DNA of 64,000 nucleotides from Clostridiales bacterium (lineage in GTDB: Bacteria; Bacillota; Clostridia; Oscillospirales; Oscillospiraceae): assembly GCA_022774865.1 (NCBI GenBank), contig JALFLH010000034.1, forward strand, positions 1 to 64,000, given 5' to 3'. The notes under the pieces are model-generated. The model was not told the DNA's origin and did no database searches. It saw only the letters and a program-made list of their open reading frames with translations. Of the stretch, positions 23,554 to 31,987 are shown piece by piece. The translations under genes and the position numbers were made by a program. The first letter of the stretch is position 1. Every line of letters starts with the position of its first letter.

Positions 23554-24758
23554 TCGGCATTCTCCTTTTCCGTCACGGCGGCGGTCAGACTGCCGTCGGA
23601 CAAACTCACTTTGATCCGCTCTCCGGGTTCAATCTGGCGGACGGACTTCAAAACCATGCCATTCTCCCGGCGCACCAGCGCGTAGCCCCGGGTCAGAACT
23701 TTCAGGGGACTCATGGCGTCCAGCTTGGAGGTCAATTCAATAAACTGCCGGTTTTTCCGCTCCACTGTGCGGGTTTCAGCGGATACAAGCCGGTTTTGCA
23801 GCAATTCCAGACTTTTTCGCCGCTGTTCCAGATACCCGGTGGGGCTTTGCAGCGCAGGGCTTCCGGAAAGCACCTGCAAATGCTGCCGGGCAGCTTTCAC
23901 CTGCCGGGTCAGTGCCGTGGTCATGGCCATGCACATGGAATCCAGATTCTGCCGCAGGGCATCCTGATCGGGCACCGCCAGCTCCGCCGCGTTGGAGGGC
24001 GTGGCTGCCCGCAGGTCGGCCACATAGTCGGAAATCGTCACATCCGGCTCATGACCCACTGCGGAAATCACCGGAATCCGGGAATCATAAATGGCATGGG
24101 CCACCTGCTCGTCATTGAATGCCCACAGATCCTCAATGGAGCCGCCCCCCCGCCCCACAATGAGCAGGTCGGCAAGCTGATAATGGTTGGCATACCGGAT
24201 GGCAGCGGCGATTTCTCCCGGTGCCTCCGCACCCTGAACCCGGACAGGCAGCAGCAGTACCCGGGTCAGCGGATAACGCTTGCGGAGAATCCGCAGCATA
24301 TCGTGCACCGCCGCGCCGGCGGAACTGGTGACGATGCCGATGGTGCCCGGATATTTGGGCAAGGGTTTTTTATGCGCCGGATCAAACAAGCCCTGCGCGG
24401 ACAGCTTGGCCTTGAGCTGTTCAAACGCGGCATACAGATCTCCAATGCCGTCCATGGCCATGGAAGCGCAATAGAGTTGGTAGACACCGTCTCTTGGGTA
24501 GACGGAGATTTTACCCATGGCAATTACCTTCATGCCGTTTTCCGGTCGGAACCGCAGCCGGACGGCGCTGCTTTTAAACATGACGCATTTCAGCGCCGAG
24601 GCTTCATCCTTCAGCGTGAAATAGTGGTGGCCGGAAGGATACACCTTGTAATTGCTCAGTTCACCCCGTACGGCAATCCCGCTCAGCAGAGCGTCCCCGT
24701 CCAGCTTGCCCCGGATATATTCATTGAGTTGGGAAACGGATACCACATTCTGCGCCAT
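23550..24758 (-). CDS. xseA: Exodeoxyribonuclease VII large subunit
   Basis: The catalytic subunit of ExoVII. The 402-residue protein has an N-terminal OB fold (SVSQLNEYIRGKLD; GELSNYKVYPSGHHYFTLKD) and the catalytic core with GIVTSSAGAAVHDM, GRGGGSIEDLWAFND and GHEPDVTISDYVAD. A coiled-coil region binding XseB follows, and GYALVRRENG is near the end. Its stop and start overlap its neighbours (xseB and the TsaD-like gene by 1-4 bases). Confidence 0.96.
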   Translation of the reverse strand: MAQNVVSVSQLNEYIRGKLDGDALLSGIAVRGELSNYKVYPSGHHYFTLKDEASALKCVMFKSSAVRLRFRPENGMKVIAMGKISVYPRDGVYQLYCASMAMDGIGDLYAAFEQLKAKLSAQGLFDPAHKKPLPKYPGTIGIVTSSAGAAVHDMLRILRKRYPLTRVLLLPVRVQGAEAPGEIAAAIRYANHYQLADLLIVGRGGGSIEDLWAFNDEQVAHAIYDSRIPVISAVGHEPDVTISDYVADLRAATPSNAAELAVPDQDALRQNLDSMCMAMTTALTRQVKAARQHLQVLSGSPALQSPTGYLEQRRKSLELLQNRLVSAETRTVERKNRQFIELTSKLDAMSPLKVLTRGYALVRRENGMVLKSVRQIEPGERIKVSLSDGSLTAAVTEKENAE

Positions 24759-25684
24759 TACGATTCCTCCCCCAGGCGGTAAGTGAGAACAGCCACGCCC
24801 ATGGCGTTATCGGTGGAATACTGGGGCGGGCAAAAAATGGGATTCAGGGGTTGAAGCGCCTGCCGGAGCATGGAGTTGGACGCCACACCGCCGGAAAAAA
24901 CCACCCGGAGTCCAGGATAGGCGTTCAGCGCGTGCCGGGTGGCCTGAAACACCGCGCCTGCCACGCACCGCAGGGCATACGCTGCCGTTTCCGCAGGGAT
25001 TCCATGCCGGTCATGAAACTGCTGCACTTTATTCTGAACCCCGGACAGAGAAAACTCTGTGCCGGGACACTTGACACGGAAGGTCTCATTGTTTTCAGCC
25101 GTCCGGCTCAGGGCATCCAGATGCTTTCCCGACGGAAAGGAAAGATTCAGAAGCTGCCCCGTCCGGTCGATCAGCTGGCCGGCGGATATATCGTTGGTGC
25201 CGCCAATTCTGGTGCAGCGCACGTTCCTGCCCTCCGGCTCCACCAGCAGCAGCTCCGTGGTTCCGCCGGACAGGTGCCAGGCCAGGTGCGGCTGCTCCAT
25301 CAGCTCCAGATGTCCCGAACTCCATAGAGAGGCCGCCACGTGTCCCTGCTGATGGGATACCTCCATCAGCGGAACGCCCAGCGCATCGGACAGCAGCCTG
25401 GCATGGGAATACCCCACCAGAAAGCAGGGCATATAGCTTCCCTCCACAGCCCGGGGGCGGGTACTGACGCCCACGGCGGTGATTTCCCCCATCGGGGCAT
25501 GGGAAAACAGCCTGCCAGAAAGCTCCGGCAGGCTGTTGGTATGGGCAAATACAGCGTCGGACTGGCGAAGGCCAAGCTCTCCCTGCTTGACCGGAAGCAG
25601 CCGGGAGCAATTCTCACCCATTTCACCATCAAACCATGCGATGGATGTGGTGTAATTGCTGGTGTCAAACCCGATGACGCTCAT
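24758..25684 (-). CDS. TsaD/Kae1-family protein (peptidase M22-like paralog)
   Basis: A 308-residue ASKHA-fold protein of the TsaD/Kae1 family. It starts IGFDTSNYTTSIAW and has the metal-binding HQQGH in place of the TsaD HMEAH-type motif, then HLSGGTTELLLVE, GQLIDRTGQLL and the nucleotide motif VVFSGGVASNSMLR. It is shorter than TsaD (about 340 residues), and this xseA-nusB position is occupied in clostridia by the so-called M22 paralog. It may not be the tRNA threonylcarbamoyl transferase itself. It is coupled by overlapping ends to nusB and xseA. Confidence 0.8.
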   Translation of the reverse strand: MSVIGFDTSNYTTSIAWFDGEMGENCSRLLPVKQGELGLRQSDAVFAHTNSLPELSGRLFSHAPMGEITAVGVSTRPRAVEGSYMPCFLVGYSHARLLSDALGVPLMEVSHQQGHVAASLWSSGHLELMEQPHLAWHLSGGTTELLLVEPEGRNVRCTRIGGTNDISAGQLIDRTGQLLNLSFPSGKHLDALSRTAENNETFRVKCPGTEFSLSGVQNKVQQFHDRHGIPAETAAYALRCVAGAVFQATRHALNAYPGLRVVFSGGVASNSMLRQALQPLNPIFCPPQYSTDNAMGVAVLTYRLGEES

Positions 25685-26157
25685 TCAGAAGCCTCAGCTT
25701 TCACTGTTTCCGGTGTTTTCTTGTCCCGGGCAAAGGCACCCAGAATTCCGTTGACAAACGCGCCGGTGTCGTCACCGTCGTATTTTTTCGCAATGCGAAC
25801 CGCCTCGGAGATGGCCACACCGGTAGGCACATCGTCCAGATAAAGAATCTCATACATGGCAAGCTGCATAATGCTGCGGGCAAGCCGGGAGATCCGGCTG
25901 ATATCCCAGCCGATAGCGTATTTCTGAATCTGTTCATTCAGATCGTCCTCCCGGTTTGCCACACCGGACACCACCCGGTCGATATAGCTGAGCTGCGCCC
26001 GGCTTGGCCGTTCGGAATAGACTTCGTTTTCGCCGGAGAGCTTCTGATAGTAATCCCGGTTCAGGCGGGTTGCTACCACGGTCTCCGGTTCCTCACCGGT
26101 GAAATCTCTGCCATAGATCAAATGAATCGCCAGTTCTCTGGCATTGGCTCTGGTCAT
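25681..26157 (-). CDS. nusB: Transcription antitermination factor NusB
   Basis: NusB binds boxA RNA with NusE (S10) to allow processive rRNA transcription. The 158-residue helical protein starts TRANARELAIHLIYGRDF and has RLARSIMQLAMYEILYLDDVP with GVAISEAVRIAKKY, typical of the family. ATG 26157 is chosen because GGGAG precedes it closely; the frame extends further upstream into asp23. A basic/charged insert near residues 40-60 is longer than in E. coli NusB. It lies 10 bp after asp23. Confidence 0.94.
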   Translation of the reverse strand: MTRANARELAIHLIYGRDFTGEEPETVVATRLNRDYYQKLSGENEVYSERPSRAQLSYIDRVVSGVANREDDLNEQIQKYAIGWDISRISRLARSIMQLAMYEILYLDDVPTGVAISEAVRIAKKYDGDDTGAFVNGILGAFARDKKTPETVKAEASE

Positions 26158-26167
26158 TGCGGCTCCC

Positions 26168-26533
26168 TTACGGACGGGCGATGCCGCAGATGTTGACATT
26201 GACGACGTGTACCTTGACGCCGGTCATGGATTCCACCGCGCTGGTCACAGCGTTCTGCGCGCTTTTGGCCACGTCGATCACACTGCTGCCGTACTTCACC
26301 AGGACATTGCAGTCAATGGACAGTTCATTGTCCTCGCCGATGGTAATTTTCATGCCCTTGCCCCAGTTCTTCCCAATCAGATCGGCAATATCGGCACCGG
26401 GCTTGACGCTCAGGCCAGCCAGGCCGTCAACCTCGGAAAGCGCCTGGGCAACAATTGTGGAAACAACATCCTCAGAAATCATCACATTGCCGTTCTCCTG
26501 AACCTGGGTGATGTACTGTTTGTTTTCAGCCAT
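26168..26533 (-). CDS. Asp23/Gls24 family envelope stress protein
   Basis: Asp23/Gls24 proteins are small cytoplasmic proteins that gather at the membrane and are linked to envelope stress. The 121-residue protein has ENGNVMISEDVVSTIVAQAL, GLAGLSVKPGAD and the closing VKVHVVNVNICGI. ATG 26533 (MAENKQYI) has GGAGG eight bases upstream, so a longer in-frame start is unlikely. It heads the operon with nusB, the TsaD-like gene and xseAB-ispA. A short hairpin lies 20 bp upstream. Confidence 0.93.
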   Translation of the reverse strand: MAENKQYITQVQENGNVMISEDVVSTIVAQALSEVDGLAGLSVKPGADIADLIGKNWGKGMKITIGEDNELSIDCNVLVKYGSSVIDVAKSAQNAVTSAVESMTGVKVHVVNVNICGIARP

Positions 26534-26556
26534 AGGGGTTACCTCCATATTCACGT

Positions 26557-26573
26557 GTCACGCAGCGCGTGAC
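26557..26573 (-). promoter_or_regulatory. Small inverted repeat upstream of asp23
   Basis: GTCACGC-AGC-GCGTGAC lies about 25 bp before the asp23 start, next to an A/T tract. It could be an operator or an mRNA leader hairpin. I see no consensus promoter that decides between them. Confidence 0.4.
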
Positions 26574-26653
26574 ATATTTTTTCTTATTATACCACAGATT
26601 CAGGAAATGACAACTGTTTTCTGCGCAGTACCGGTATTTCAAATACAGAAAAG

Positions 26654-26679
26654 TGCCCCGAAGACGTTCCTCCGGGGCT
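26654..26679 (-). terminator. Terminator of the spoIIIA operon
   Basis: On the minus strand GCCCCGGAGGA pairs with TCTTCGGGGC (two G-U pairs), followed by ACTTTTCTG, just after the spoIIIAH stop. It separates the sporulation operon from asp23. Confidence 0.7.
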
Positions 26680-26690
26680 GCGTGAATTCC

Positions 26691-27245
26691 TTACTGTACT
26701 TCCACCACGCGGATATCATTCAGGGAATAGTCGGACTGGGACATGACAATATCCGCGATAACGGCAACATCTCCCTGCTGCAGCCCGCCCTCCGGCGCAG
26801 CCACGGCCACGGAAATTCCGTTGCTGCTCATGTACGCCACACAGTCGGCATAGCCCTTTGCGATAATCAGGCTTTCAATCTGTGCTTCGGTCAGTGCCGT
26901 CTGTACGATATCCTCCAGCTCTGCCGAGGACTCCCCTGCTTTGGTCTGGTCGGAGCCGGACATGGCTTCCTGCAGGAGACTGACCGCGCTGTCCCGGGCC
27001 TGTTGGCGGGACAGGCGAACCGCCGCAAAGTAATCCGATGCGGTATCCGTTGTGCTGCTTCCGGTCAGTACGGAGCTGCCGTCATTCAGCAGCAGGGTGT
27101 CATCGCTCATGACCTTTTCCGTGTCCAGGGTATCGGTCAGATCGGTCTGGGTCTGCCGCTCGGTGTAGAGCCAGTTCAGATAGATTCCGGTACAGACCGT
27201 TACCAGAACCGCTGCCGCAATCAGGTTTTTCTTCCAAGTTTTCAT
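26691..27245 (-). CDS. spoIIIAH: Stage III sporulation protein AH
   Basis: SpoIIIAH is the mother-cell half of the channel that joins SpoIIQ across the two forespore membranes. The 184-residue protein has one N-terminal membrane anchor (about 7-26), then a disordered acidic/Ser-Thr stretch and a C-terminal YscJ/FliF-like ring-building motif domain (about 80-184: DYFAAVRLSRQQARD, LIIAKGYADCVAYM). It is the last gene of the complete spoIIIA operon. Confidence 0.95.
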   Translation of the reverse strand: MKTWKKNLIAAAVLVTVCTGIYLNWLYTERQTQTDLTDTLDTEKVMSDDTLLLNDGSSVLTGSSTTDTASDYFAAVRLSRQQARDSAVSLLQEAMSGSDQTKAGESSAELEDIVQTALTEAQIESLIIAKGYADCVAYMSSNGISVAVAAPEGGLQQGDVAVIADIVMSQSDYSLNDIRVVEVQ

Positions 27246-27260
27246 AATGATACCTCCCGC

Positions 27261-27758
27261 TCATTTCATTTTCAAAACAGTGATTCGATTTGCGCTCAGT
27301 CCGGTGGCGTTTGCCACCGCTTCGACCACGGCCAGTTTCACGGCCGGAAGATTTCCACCCTGACAAACCACCACAGCGCCCAGATAAGCAGGCGGATTCA
27401 CGCTGCGAATCAGGCCGGATTCCTCCCGGGAGCCGTTGGAAATAATCACGGTTTGGGTGCGCCGACGGTCGGAGTTTTCGTAGCTTTCTCCGTCGGTCTG
27501 ATAGACCGTTTCTGCGCCGGATGCCTCCGTCAGCAGCACCTTCGCCCTGCCCACACCGTCGATCTGGGTCAGAATTTTTTCAAGTCTCTCCTCCATGCTT
27601 TCCGCGGCGGCTGTGGGTTCCGGAGCCGGAGCGCTCTGTTTGTTATTCGTGCGTCCGGGCAGCGCCATCAGAACCAGTCCTACCGCCAGCACCAACAGCA
27701 CATATCGGTATTTCTTCCAAAACAACTGAATCCCGGGTGGAATCATGATCCGATCCAT
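27261..27758 (-). CDS. spoIIIAG: Stage III sporulation protein AG
   Basis: SpoIIIAG forms the large ring of the SpoIIIA-SpoIIQ feeding channel in the outer forespore membrane. The 165-residue protein has one membrane helix (about 15-32) and a C-terminal ring-building domain with LTQIDGVGRAKVLLTEAS, a beta-rich insertion, and VAVVEAVANATGLSANRITVL-type ending. It is shorter than Bacillus SpoIIIAG (229 residues), mostly in the linker. The start overlaps spoIIIAF by 16 bp. Confidence 0.93.
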   Translation of the reverse strand: MDRIMIPPGIQLFWKKYRYVLLVLAVGLVLMALPGRTNNKQSAPAPEPTAAAESMEERLEKILTQIDGVGRAKVLLTEASGAETVYQTDGESYENSDRRRTQTVIISNGSREESGLIRSVNPPAYLGAVVVCQGGNLPAVKLAVVEAVANATGLSANRITVLKMK

Positions 27759-28225
27759 TGCTGATTCTCCTTTGAAATCCCAAGCTGCTCTTCGATCAAC
27801 TGCTGAAGCTGCATTTTTGCATAGGGGGAAATACGTCCTTCAATTGTGACACTTTCGGGAACCGGGATACCGTTTTGCTGTGCCAGTTCGATCTGCACGG
27901 TCAGATCAGCCCGGTACACGCTGGCTTTGTCCAAGATATATGCTTCCGCCTCGGATTTTATGATATCTCCCATGGCTTCCCGCGCCAGATTCTCCCCCTC
28001 CGCAGCGGCTTGGTCTCCGTCAGAAGTTAATCCGGCAGTGAAATCGGTCAGATTCGCTGGGTTCCAACCGGCAACCGGTCCCAGCACGGCAAAGAGCAGA
28101 AACAGCCCAGCCGCCATTTTGACCAGTGCGCCGGAGGTGGTATTTTTGTCCAGAAAGGAGGAGAGAATCCCGGCCAGAATGGCGGCCGCCGTTACCGTCA
28201 GAACATAGCTTCCCAGGCGCTCCAC
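27743..28225 (-). CDS. spoIIIAF: Stage III sporulation protein AF
   Basis: A mother-cell membrane protein of the SpoIIIA complex. The 160-residue protein has two N-terminal membrane helices (about 7-24 and 34-52) and a C-terminal soluble domain with VTIEGRISPYAKMQLQQL. GTG 28225 is the likely start: AAAGGAG lies seven bases upstream and the GTG overlaps the spoIIIAE TAG by one base (TAGTG). The frame could be extended upstream, but only into spoIIIAE. Confidence 0.9.
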   Translation of the reverse strand: MERLGSYVLTVTAAAILAGILSSFLDKNTTSGALVKMAAGLFLLFAVLGPVAGWNPANLTDFTAGLTSDGDQAAAEGENLAREAMGDIIKSEAEAYILDKASVYRADLTVQIELAQQNGIPVPESVTIEGRISPYAKMQLQQLIEEQLGISKENQQWIGS

Positions 28226-29265
28226 TATGCCGCTCCTTTCAGAAAACAGAAGATACTGACCAGCAGCATCAGACATACGGCGCCGGTCATCCCCAGCAGG
28301 ATCCCCATGGCGGAGGAGAAATCGCAGACCAGATCGGTCATCTGCTTGCTTCCGAATATTCCGCACGCGGATGCGGTCAGCTTCAGCAGCAGATAATGGA
28401 CCCCGATTTTGAGAAACGGACTGAGCCAGATTGCGGCAAGCGCGAAAAGGCCGTATAAACCCACCGCGTTTTTGACAGTTCCCGCGCTGACCAGAATTGC
28501 CTCCGACGCGTCGGAGAGAATGCCGCCCACCACTGGCACCGCGCCGGAGATGGTCAGCTTTGCCGCTTTCACGGCCGCCGCATCGGTGGTTCCGCTGACG
28601 ACCCCGGTAATCGCCAGATAGCCGGTAAATACATACAAGATGGTTTTCAGAATCCAGATCATGCAGCCCTTAACCATATCCCGCAGCCGTTTGAGCAGAT
28701 CCTCCCCCACCGCGCTGCCCGCCGCGGCAAGGGCTAGAAACAGATATACCATAGGAATCAGAATTTTGGAAATCAGACTGCTCATCACCGCGTCAAATGC
28801 AGCCGTTCCCGCGTAGAGCGCCGAGGACGTCGTAACGCCGCCCTGCGCGGCCAGCGCGGTAGTGAGCACGGGCAGAAGCAGTTTGCCGTATTCGCTGAGC
28901 TCCGTCACGGTCTGCGTCCCCAGATAAATCAACGAATGCGCCGATTGAAGCAGGATAGCCGCAATCGCCACCGTGCCCGCCAGGTTGGAGATGCGCTGAG
29001 CCGATCCCGAAAAGGACTGGATGACGGTCACGGTCACCATGGCCGCCGTGACGCCCAGGCAAACGCCGGATGCCTCCTTCAGATCCGGGCGGAAATGCGC
29101 CAGCGCGTCCTGCAGGATTTCCAGAAGTCCCTGGCCGAAGCTCTCCCGGTTGGAGGGCATTCTGGACTGAACAGATTCCGGCACTTCCGGCGCGGTGATA
29201 TCCAGCGCATGAACCGGGACGGCCAGAAGCACGGAAAAAAACACAACGAAAATGATTCTTTTCAT
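28225..29265 (-). CDS. spoIIIAE: Stage III sporulation protein AE
   Basis: SpoIIIAE is the polytopic membrane component of the feeding-tube secretion complex. The 346-residue protein has a signal-peptide-like N-terminus (IIFVVFFSVLLAVPVHA), then a soluble region, then about seven or eight membrane helices from residue 75 onward. ATG 29265 follows GGGGGAG; longer in-frame starts would run into spoIIIAD. It overlaps spoIIIAD by four bases and spoIIIAF by one. Confidence 0.95.
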   Translation of the reverse strand: MKRIIFVVFFSVLLAVPVHALDITAPEVPESVQSRMPSNRESFGQGLLEILQDALAHFRPDLKEASGVCLGVTAAMVTVTVIQSFSGSAQRISNLAGTVAIAAILLQSAHSLIYLGTQTVTELSEYGKLLLPVLTTALAAQGGVTTSSALYAGTAAFDAVMSSLISKILIPMVYLFLALAAAGSAVGEDLLKRLRDMVKGCMIWILKTILYVFTGYLAITGVVSGTTDAAAVKAAKLTISGAVPVVGGILSDASEAILVSAGTVKNAVGLYGLFALAAIWLSPFLKIGVHYLLLKLTASACGIFGSKQMTDLVCDFSSAMGILLGMTGAVCLMLLVSIFCFLKGAA

Positions 29266-29657
29266 AGCTCCCCCAAAATCTTCTGAATCAATTCCAGCAG
29301 TGCGGAAAACAGCGGCACAGTCAGCGCCAGAATCACGGTGCTGCCCAGAAGCTGAACGGTCTTTCCCAGTGAGGCGTTGCCTGCGTCCCTGCACACCAGC
29401 GCCGCAATCTCCGACAGAATACCGATTCCGACCACCTTCAGAAGCACTGTGACGGAATCCGCGTCCAGACCGCCCAGTTCCTCCAGTTCCCGGATAAATC
29501 GGATGACCGGCTCCAGATACTGCATGGCGGCCAGTGCCGCCATGCAGCTTGCAGCCATGGCCAGAAGCAGCGCCATATCTTTACTGTGACTGTTCAGCGC
29601 CAGAATCAGAATCACGCAGAGTATTACAAGTCCACAGGTTTGAAAAAATAGAGTCAT
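29262..29657 (-). CDS. spoIIIAD: Stage III sporulation protein AD
   Basis: A 131-residue membrane protein with four hydrophobic segments (about 5-22, 30-47, 66-85 and 103-125). It belongs to the SpoIIIAC/AD family, whose members resemble the export-apparatus subunits of flagellar secretion systems. The charged IRELEELGGLDADS region between helices 2 and 3 is typical. The gene abuts spoIIIAC and overlaps spoIIIAE by four bases. Confidence 0.95.
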   Translation of the reverse strand: MTLFFQTCGLVILCVILILALNSHSKDMALLLAMAASCMAALAAMQYLEPVIRFIRELEELGGLDADSVTVLLKVVGIGILSEIAALVCRDAGNASLGKTVQLLGSTVILALTVPLFSALLELIQKILGEL

Positions 29658-29851
29658 CAGAATTCAAACAGTGTTTTAACCAGGTCAAACAGTTCCGCAA
29701 TTTTTTGCGCCAGTATCATCAGAACCACCACAAGCCCGGCCAATGTGGTCATGGTAGCCTGCTCGTCCCGACCGGAACGGGCAAGCACCTGATTGAGAAT
29801 GGAAACAATGATTCCGATCGCGGCGATTTTGAAAATCAGATCAATATCCAT
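29657..29851 (-). CDS. spoIIIAC: Stage III sporulation protein AC
   Basis: A 64-residue protein with two membrane helices (about 4-22 and 33-55) separated by the polar loop LARSGRDEQATM. This is the normal length and layout of SpoIIIAC, the small export-apparatus-like subunit. Its stop shares a base with the spoIIIAD start. Confidence 0.95.
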   Translation of the reverse strand: MDIDLIFKIAAIGIIVSILNQVLARSGRDEQATMTTLAGLVVVLMILAQKIAELFDLVKTLFEF

Positions 29852-29853
29852 CG

Positions 29854-30366
29854 CTAAATAAAAAGAATCGTAAGGGCCGCACCGGCACAGAGTCCCAGCG
29901 TCTGATAGCTTCGGAGCCGTTCATCCCGGTGCAATCCAAGCTGCTTCAGTTCCTCTCTGCAATCGCTTCGAACCGATTCCAGTCCCTTGAGCTGGCCCTC
30001 CAGATCAAACCGTCCCAGAGACGCGCCCAGTCTGCGCATCGCTTTCCCGGTTCGCTCAGGCAGATCGCCGCAGGCTGACAGCGCCGCATTCATGCAGCTT
30101 TCCACATCCGGTAGAATCTGGCATTCCAGCTCCCGGGAAAGCAGACGCAGCGCCTGTCCCAGCGTACCGCCAACTTCCCCTCCCGCCTGGCGGCAAAGCT
30201 CCGGCAGCGGCGTCAGGCGGTACTGCAATTCGCACTCCATATAATCCAACGCCCGAATGAGTTGCCGCAGCGCATTTTCTTCCTTTTTGTGGGCAGCCAC
30301 CATGGAAAACCCGGTCACGCCGCAGCTTCCAATCACCAGCGCTGCACCGATCCATTTTTCAATCAT
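29854..30366 (-). CDS. spoIIIAB: Stage III sporulation protein AB
   Basis: SpoIIIAB is a bitopic protein that likely works with the SpoIIIAA ATPase; its fold resembles GspF/PilC-type inner-membrane proteins. The 170-residue protein begins with a membrane helix (about 4-23), then a helical domain with RALDYMECELQYRLTPLPEL, and ends with a second hydrophobic helix (152-170). ATG 30366 has GGATGGAG upstream and overlaps the spoIIIAA stop by four bases. Confidence 0.94.
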   Translation of the reverse strand: MIEKWIGAALVIGSCGVTGFSMVAAHKKEENALRQLIRALDYMECELQYRLTPLPELCRQAGGEVGGTLGQALRLLSRELECQILPDVESCMNAALSACGDLPERTGKAMRRLGASLGRFDLEGQLKGLESVRSDCREELKQLGLHRDERLRSYQTLGLCAGAALTILFI

Positions 30367-31187
30367 AGCTCCATCCTCTCCTCCCGCCAGGACTTGTCCC
30401 TGTGAAGCACCAGTACATGGGAAAATAACTGCGCTTTGACCAGCGGACGGTACACCGCCCGCCGATACAGATCCTGCAGTGACGCGGCATGCGCCGTGGC
30501 CAGCAGCCTCACGCCGCACCACCCGGCGCGCAGCAGCGCCTCACAGTCCGCTTCCGCCGTAATCTCATCCACGGCCAGACTGCTTGGCCCCATGCACCGC
30601 AGGGCGATCTCAATTCCATCCGCCTTGGCGCATCCGGTGAGCACGTCCATCCGTTTTGCGCTCTGCCGAAACTCCACCGGAAACAGTTCCTCCCGCTCGT
30701 CCACCACCGCAACGGTCTCCCGCTGGGAGATCGTGCGGACAATATCCCGCAGGAGCGTGGTTTTTCCGCTTCCCGGTGGGCCGATCAGCAGAATGGAACC
30801 GGACAGTCCGGCCGCATTTTCTCCGATTCCGGGGAAATCACGAGCCACCCGGATGCACAGGGACGTGATTTCCCGAAACCCCGTCATCACGCCCCGATTT
30901 ACCACCGTTTCTCCGCACAGTCCAATCCGGTGGCCGCCCGGCGCGGTCAGGTATCCGCTGGCCATGGTCTGTGACGCCCACGGCGAATATCGGGAGGCGG
31001 TATTCACACAGAACAGCAAATCCGCCCGGCTGACTGCCCGGCGCAGCCATTGACTTTCTTCCGGGAAAACCAGCTCAGGTGGACTGTCCAGACGAAGCCG
31101 CAGCTCCTGGAGCATATCACGGCGCTCAACTTCCGCTGCCAGCCACGGCGGCAGAATGGACAGCAGTTCCTTCCATGCACACTTCAT
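30363..31187 (-). CDS. spoIIIAA: Stage III sporulation protein AA (ATPase)
   Basis: SpoIIIAA is the cytoplasmic secretion-type ATPase thought to power the SpoIIIA-SpoIIQ channel. The 274-residue protein has Walker A LIGPPGSGKTTLLRDI, VVDEREEL, and the Walker B-like SLAVDEIT segment, with PGGHRIGLCG earlier. ATG 31187 is chosen since AGGAG lies eight bases away; ATG 31193 is too close to it. It is the first gene of the eight-gene spoIIIA operon, all in overlapping order AA-AB-AC-AD-AE-AF-AG-AH. CATAGTCT at 31213-31206 (minus) is a possible sigma-E -10. Confidence 0.96.
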   Translation of the reverse strand: MKCAWKELLSILPPWLAAEVERRDMLQELRLRLDSPPELVFPEESQWLRRAVSRADLLFCVNTASRYSPWASQTMASGYLTAPGGHRIGLCGETVVNRGVMTGFREITSLCIRVARDFPGIGENAAGLSGSILLIGPPGSGKTTLLRDIVRTISQRETVAVVDEREELFPVEFRQSAKRMDVLTGCAKADGIEIALRCMGPSSLAVDEITAEADCEALLRAGWCGVRLLATAHAASLQDLYRRAVYRPLVKAQLFSHVLVLHRDKSWREERMEL

Positions 31188-31239
31188 TTGCATCACTCCT
31201 GCAACAGACTATGCACCCGGGGAGAAACTCATAACCAAG

Positions 31240-31275
31240 GCGGAAAAAATTGGGCAGTCCCAATCGGGACTGCCC
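31240..31275 (-). terminator. Terminator after the ECF S component gene
   Basis: Perfect 10-bp stem GGGCAGTCCC / GGGACTGCCC with loop AATC; on the minus strand it is followed by AATTTTTTCC. On the plus side it is followed by AGATTTTT, so it could work both ways. Confidence 0.9.
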
Positions 31276-31307
31276 AGATTTTTCGATATGTACGAGGGTT
31301 TGCGCGC

Positions 31308-31907
31308 TTATTTCATGATTCTCTTTTTCACGACCGTCACAATTCGGTAGATCGCGGGGGAAAGAATGATGTTCACACAGAATTCCACCAGAAAGTTGAT
31401 ACCGGCGCATCCAATCACCAGAAACACCACCAGATCATCCGCACCGAAAGAAGCCAGATTGGCTTGCAGGGTATCCGAAATCAGGGTCAGACTGCCCAGA
31501 ATGAACAGTCCGGTGTTCAGGATCGGCGCGGTGGCCGCAGCTGCGACGGATGCCCAGAAAGAACTGAACTTCGAAAGCAACCTGTACACCATACCCGCGC
31601 CCCAGCCGGCGGCAGTACCTTTGCCCAGACAAATGATAGCTGTGAAGATGGGATGGGCACTGAACAGCAAAAATGTAAATTTATCCGTGCCGATGATTCC
31701 GTAGATCAGAACCACCAGGCCAAAGACAAAGCCGAGAAACGCGCCCGCACCCGGCCCCAGAATGATGGCTCCGATGACGATCGGCACCAGAACAACGCTG
31801 AACGAAGTTGTTCCGACAACGATGCTTCCGAGAAAACATTGCAGGACGAGAACGATTGCCAGCAGAATTGCCAGCTGCACCATGCGTGAGATCTTTTGGT
31901 TTTTCAT
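31308..31907 (-). CDS. ECF transporter S component
   Basis: Substrate-capture membrane subunit of an energy-coupling factor vitamin transporter, which would share the EcfAAT module encoded elsewhere. The 199-residue protein has six hydrophobic segments, the characteristic basic N-terminus (MKNQKISRMVQLAILLAIVL) and a helix-1 AILLAIVLVL packing pattern. The sequence resembles the PanT/HmpT-like group, but the substrate (pantothenate or pyrimidine-type) cannot be decided. ATG 31907 follows AAGGAGG. It is a single gene between spoIIIA and ftsK. Confidence 0.88.
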   Translation of the reverse strand: MKNQKISRMVQLAILLAIVLVLQCFLGSIVVGTTSFSVVLVPIVIGAIILGPGAGAFLGFVFGLVVLIYGIIGTDKFTFLLFSAHPIFTAIICLGKGTAAGWGAGMVYRLLSKFSSFWASVAAAATAPILNTGLFILGSLTLISDTLQANLASFGADDLVVFLVIGCAGINFLVEFCVNIILSPAIYRIVTVVKKRIMK

Positions 31908-31987
31908 AAAAATCCTCCTTGCTGTCCCTCCGCCTTTGCGGATGGGATGCAAATATATTTATCTAAACCGGATTCTTCCGGGATAGA

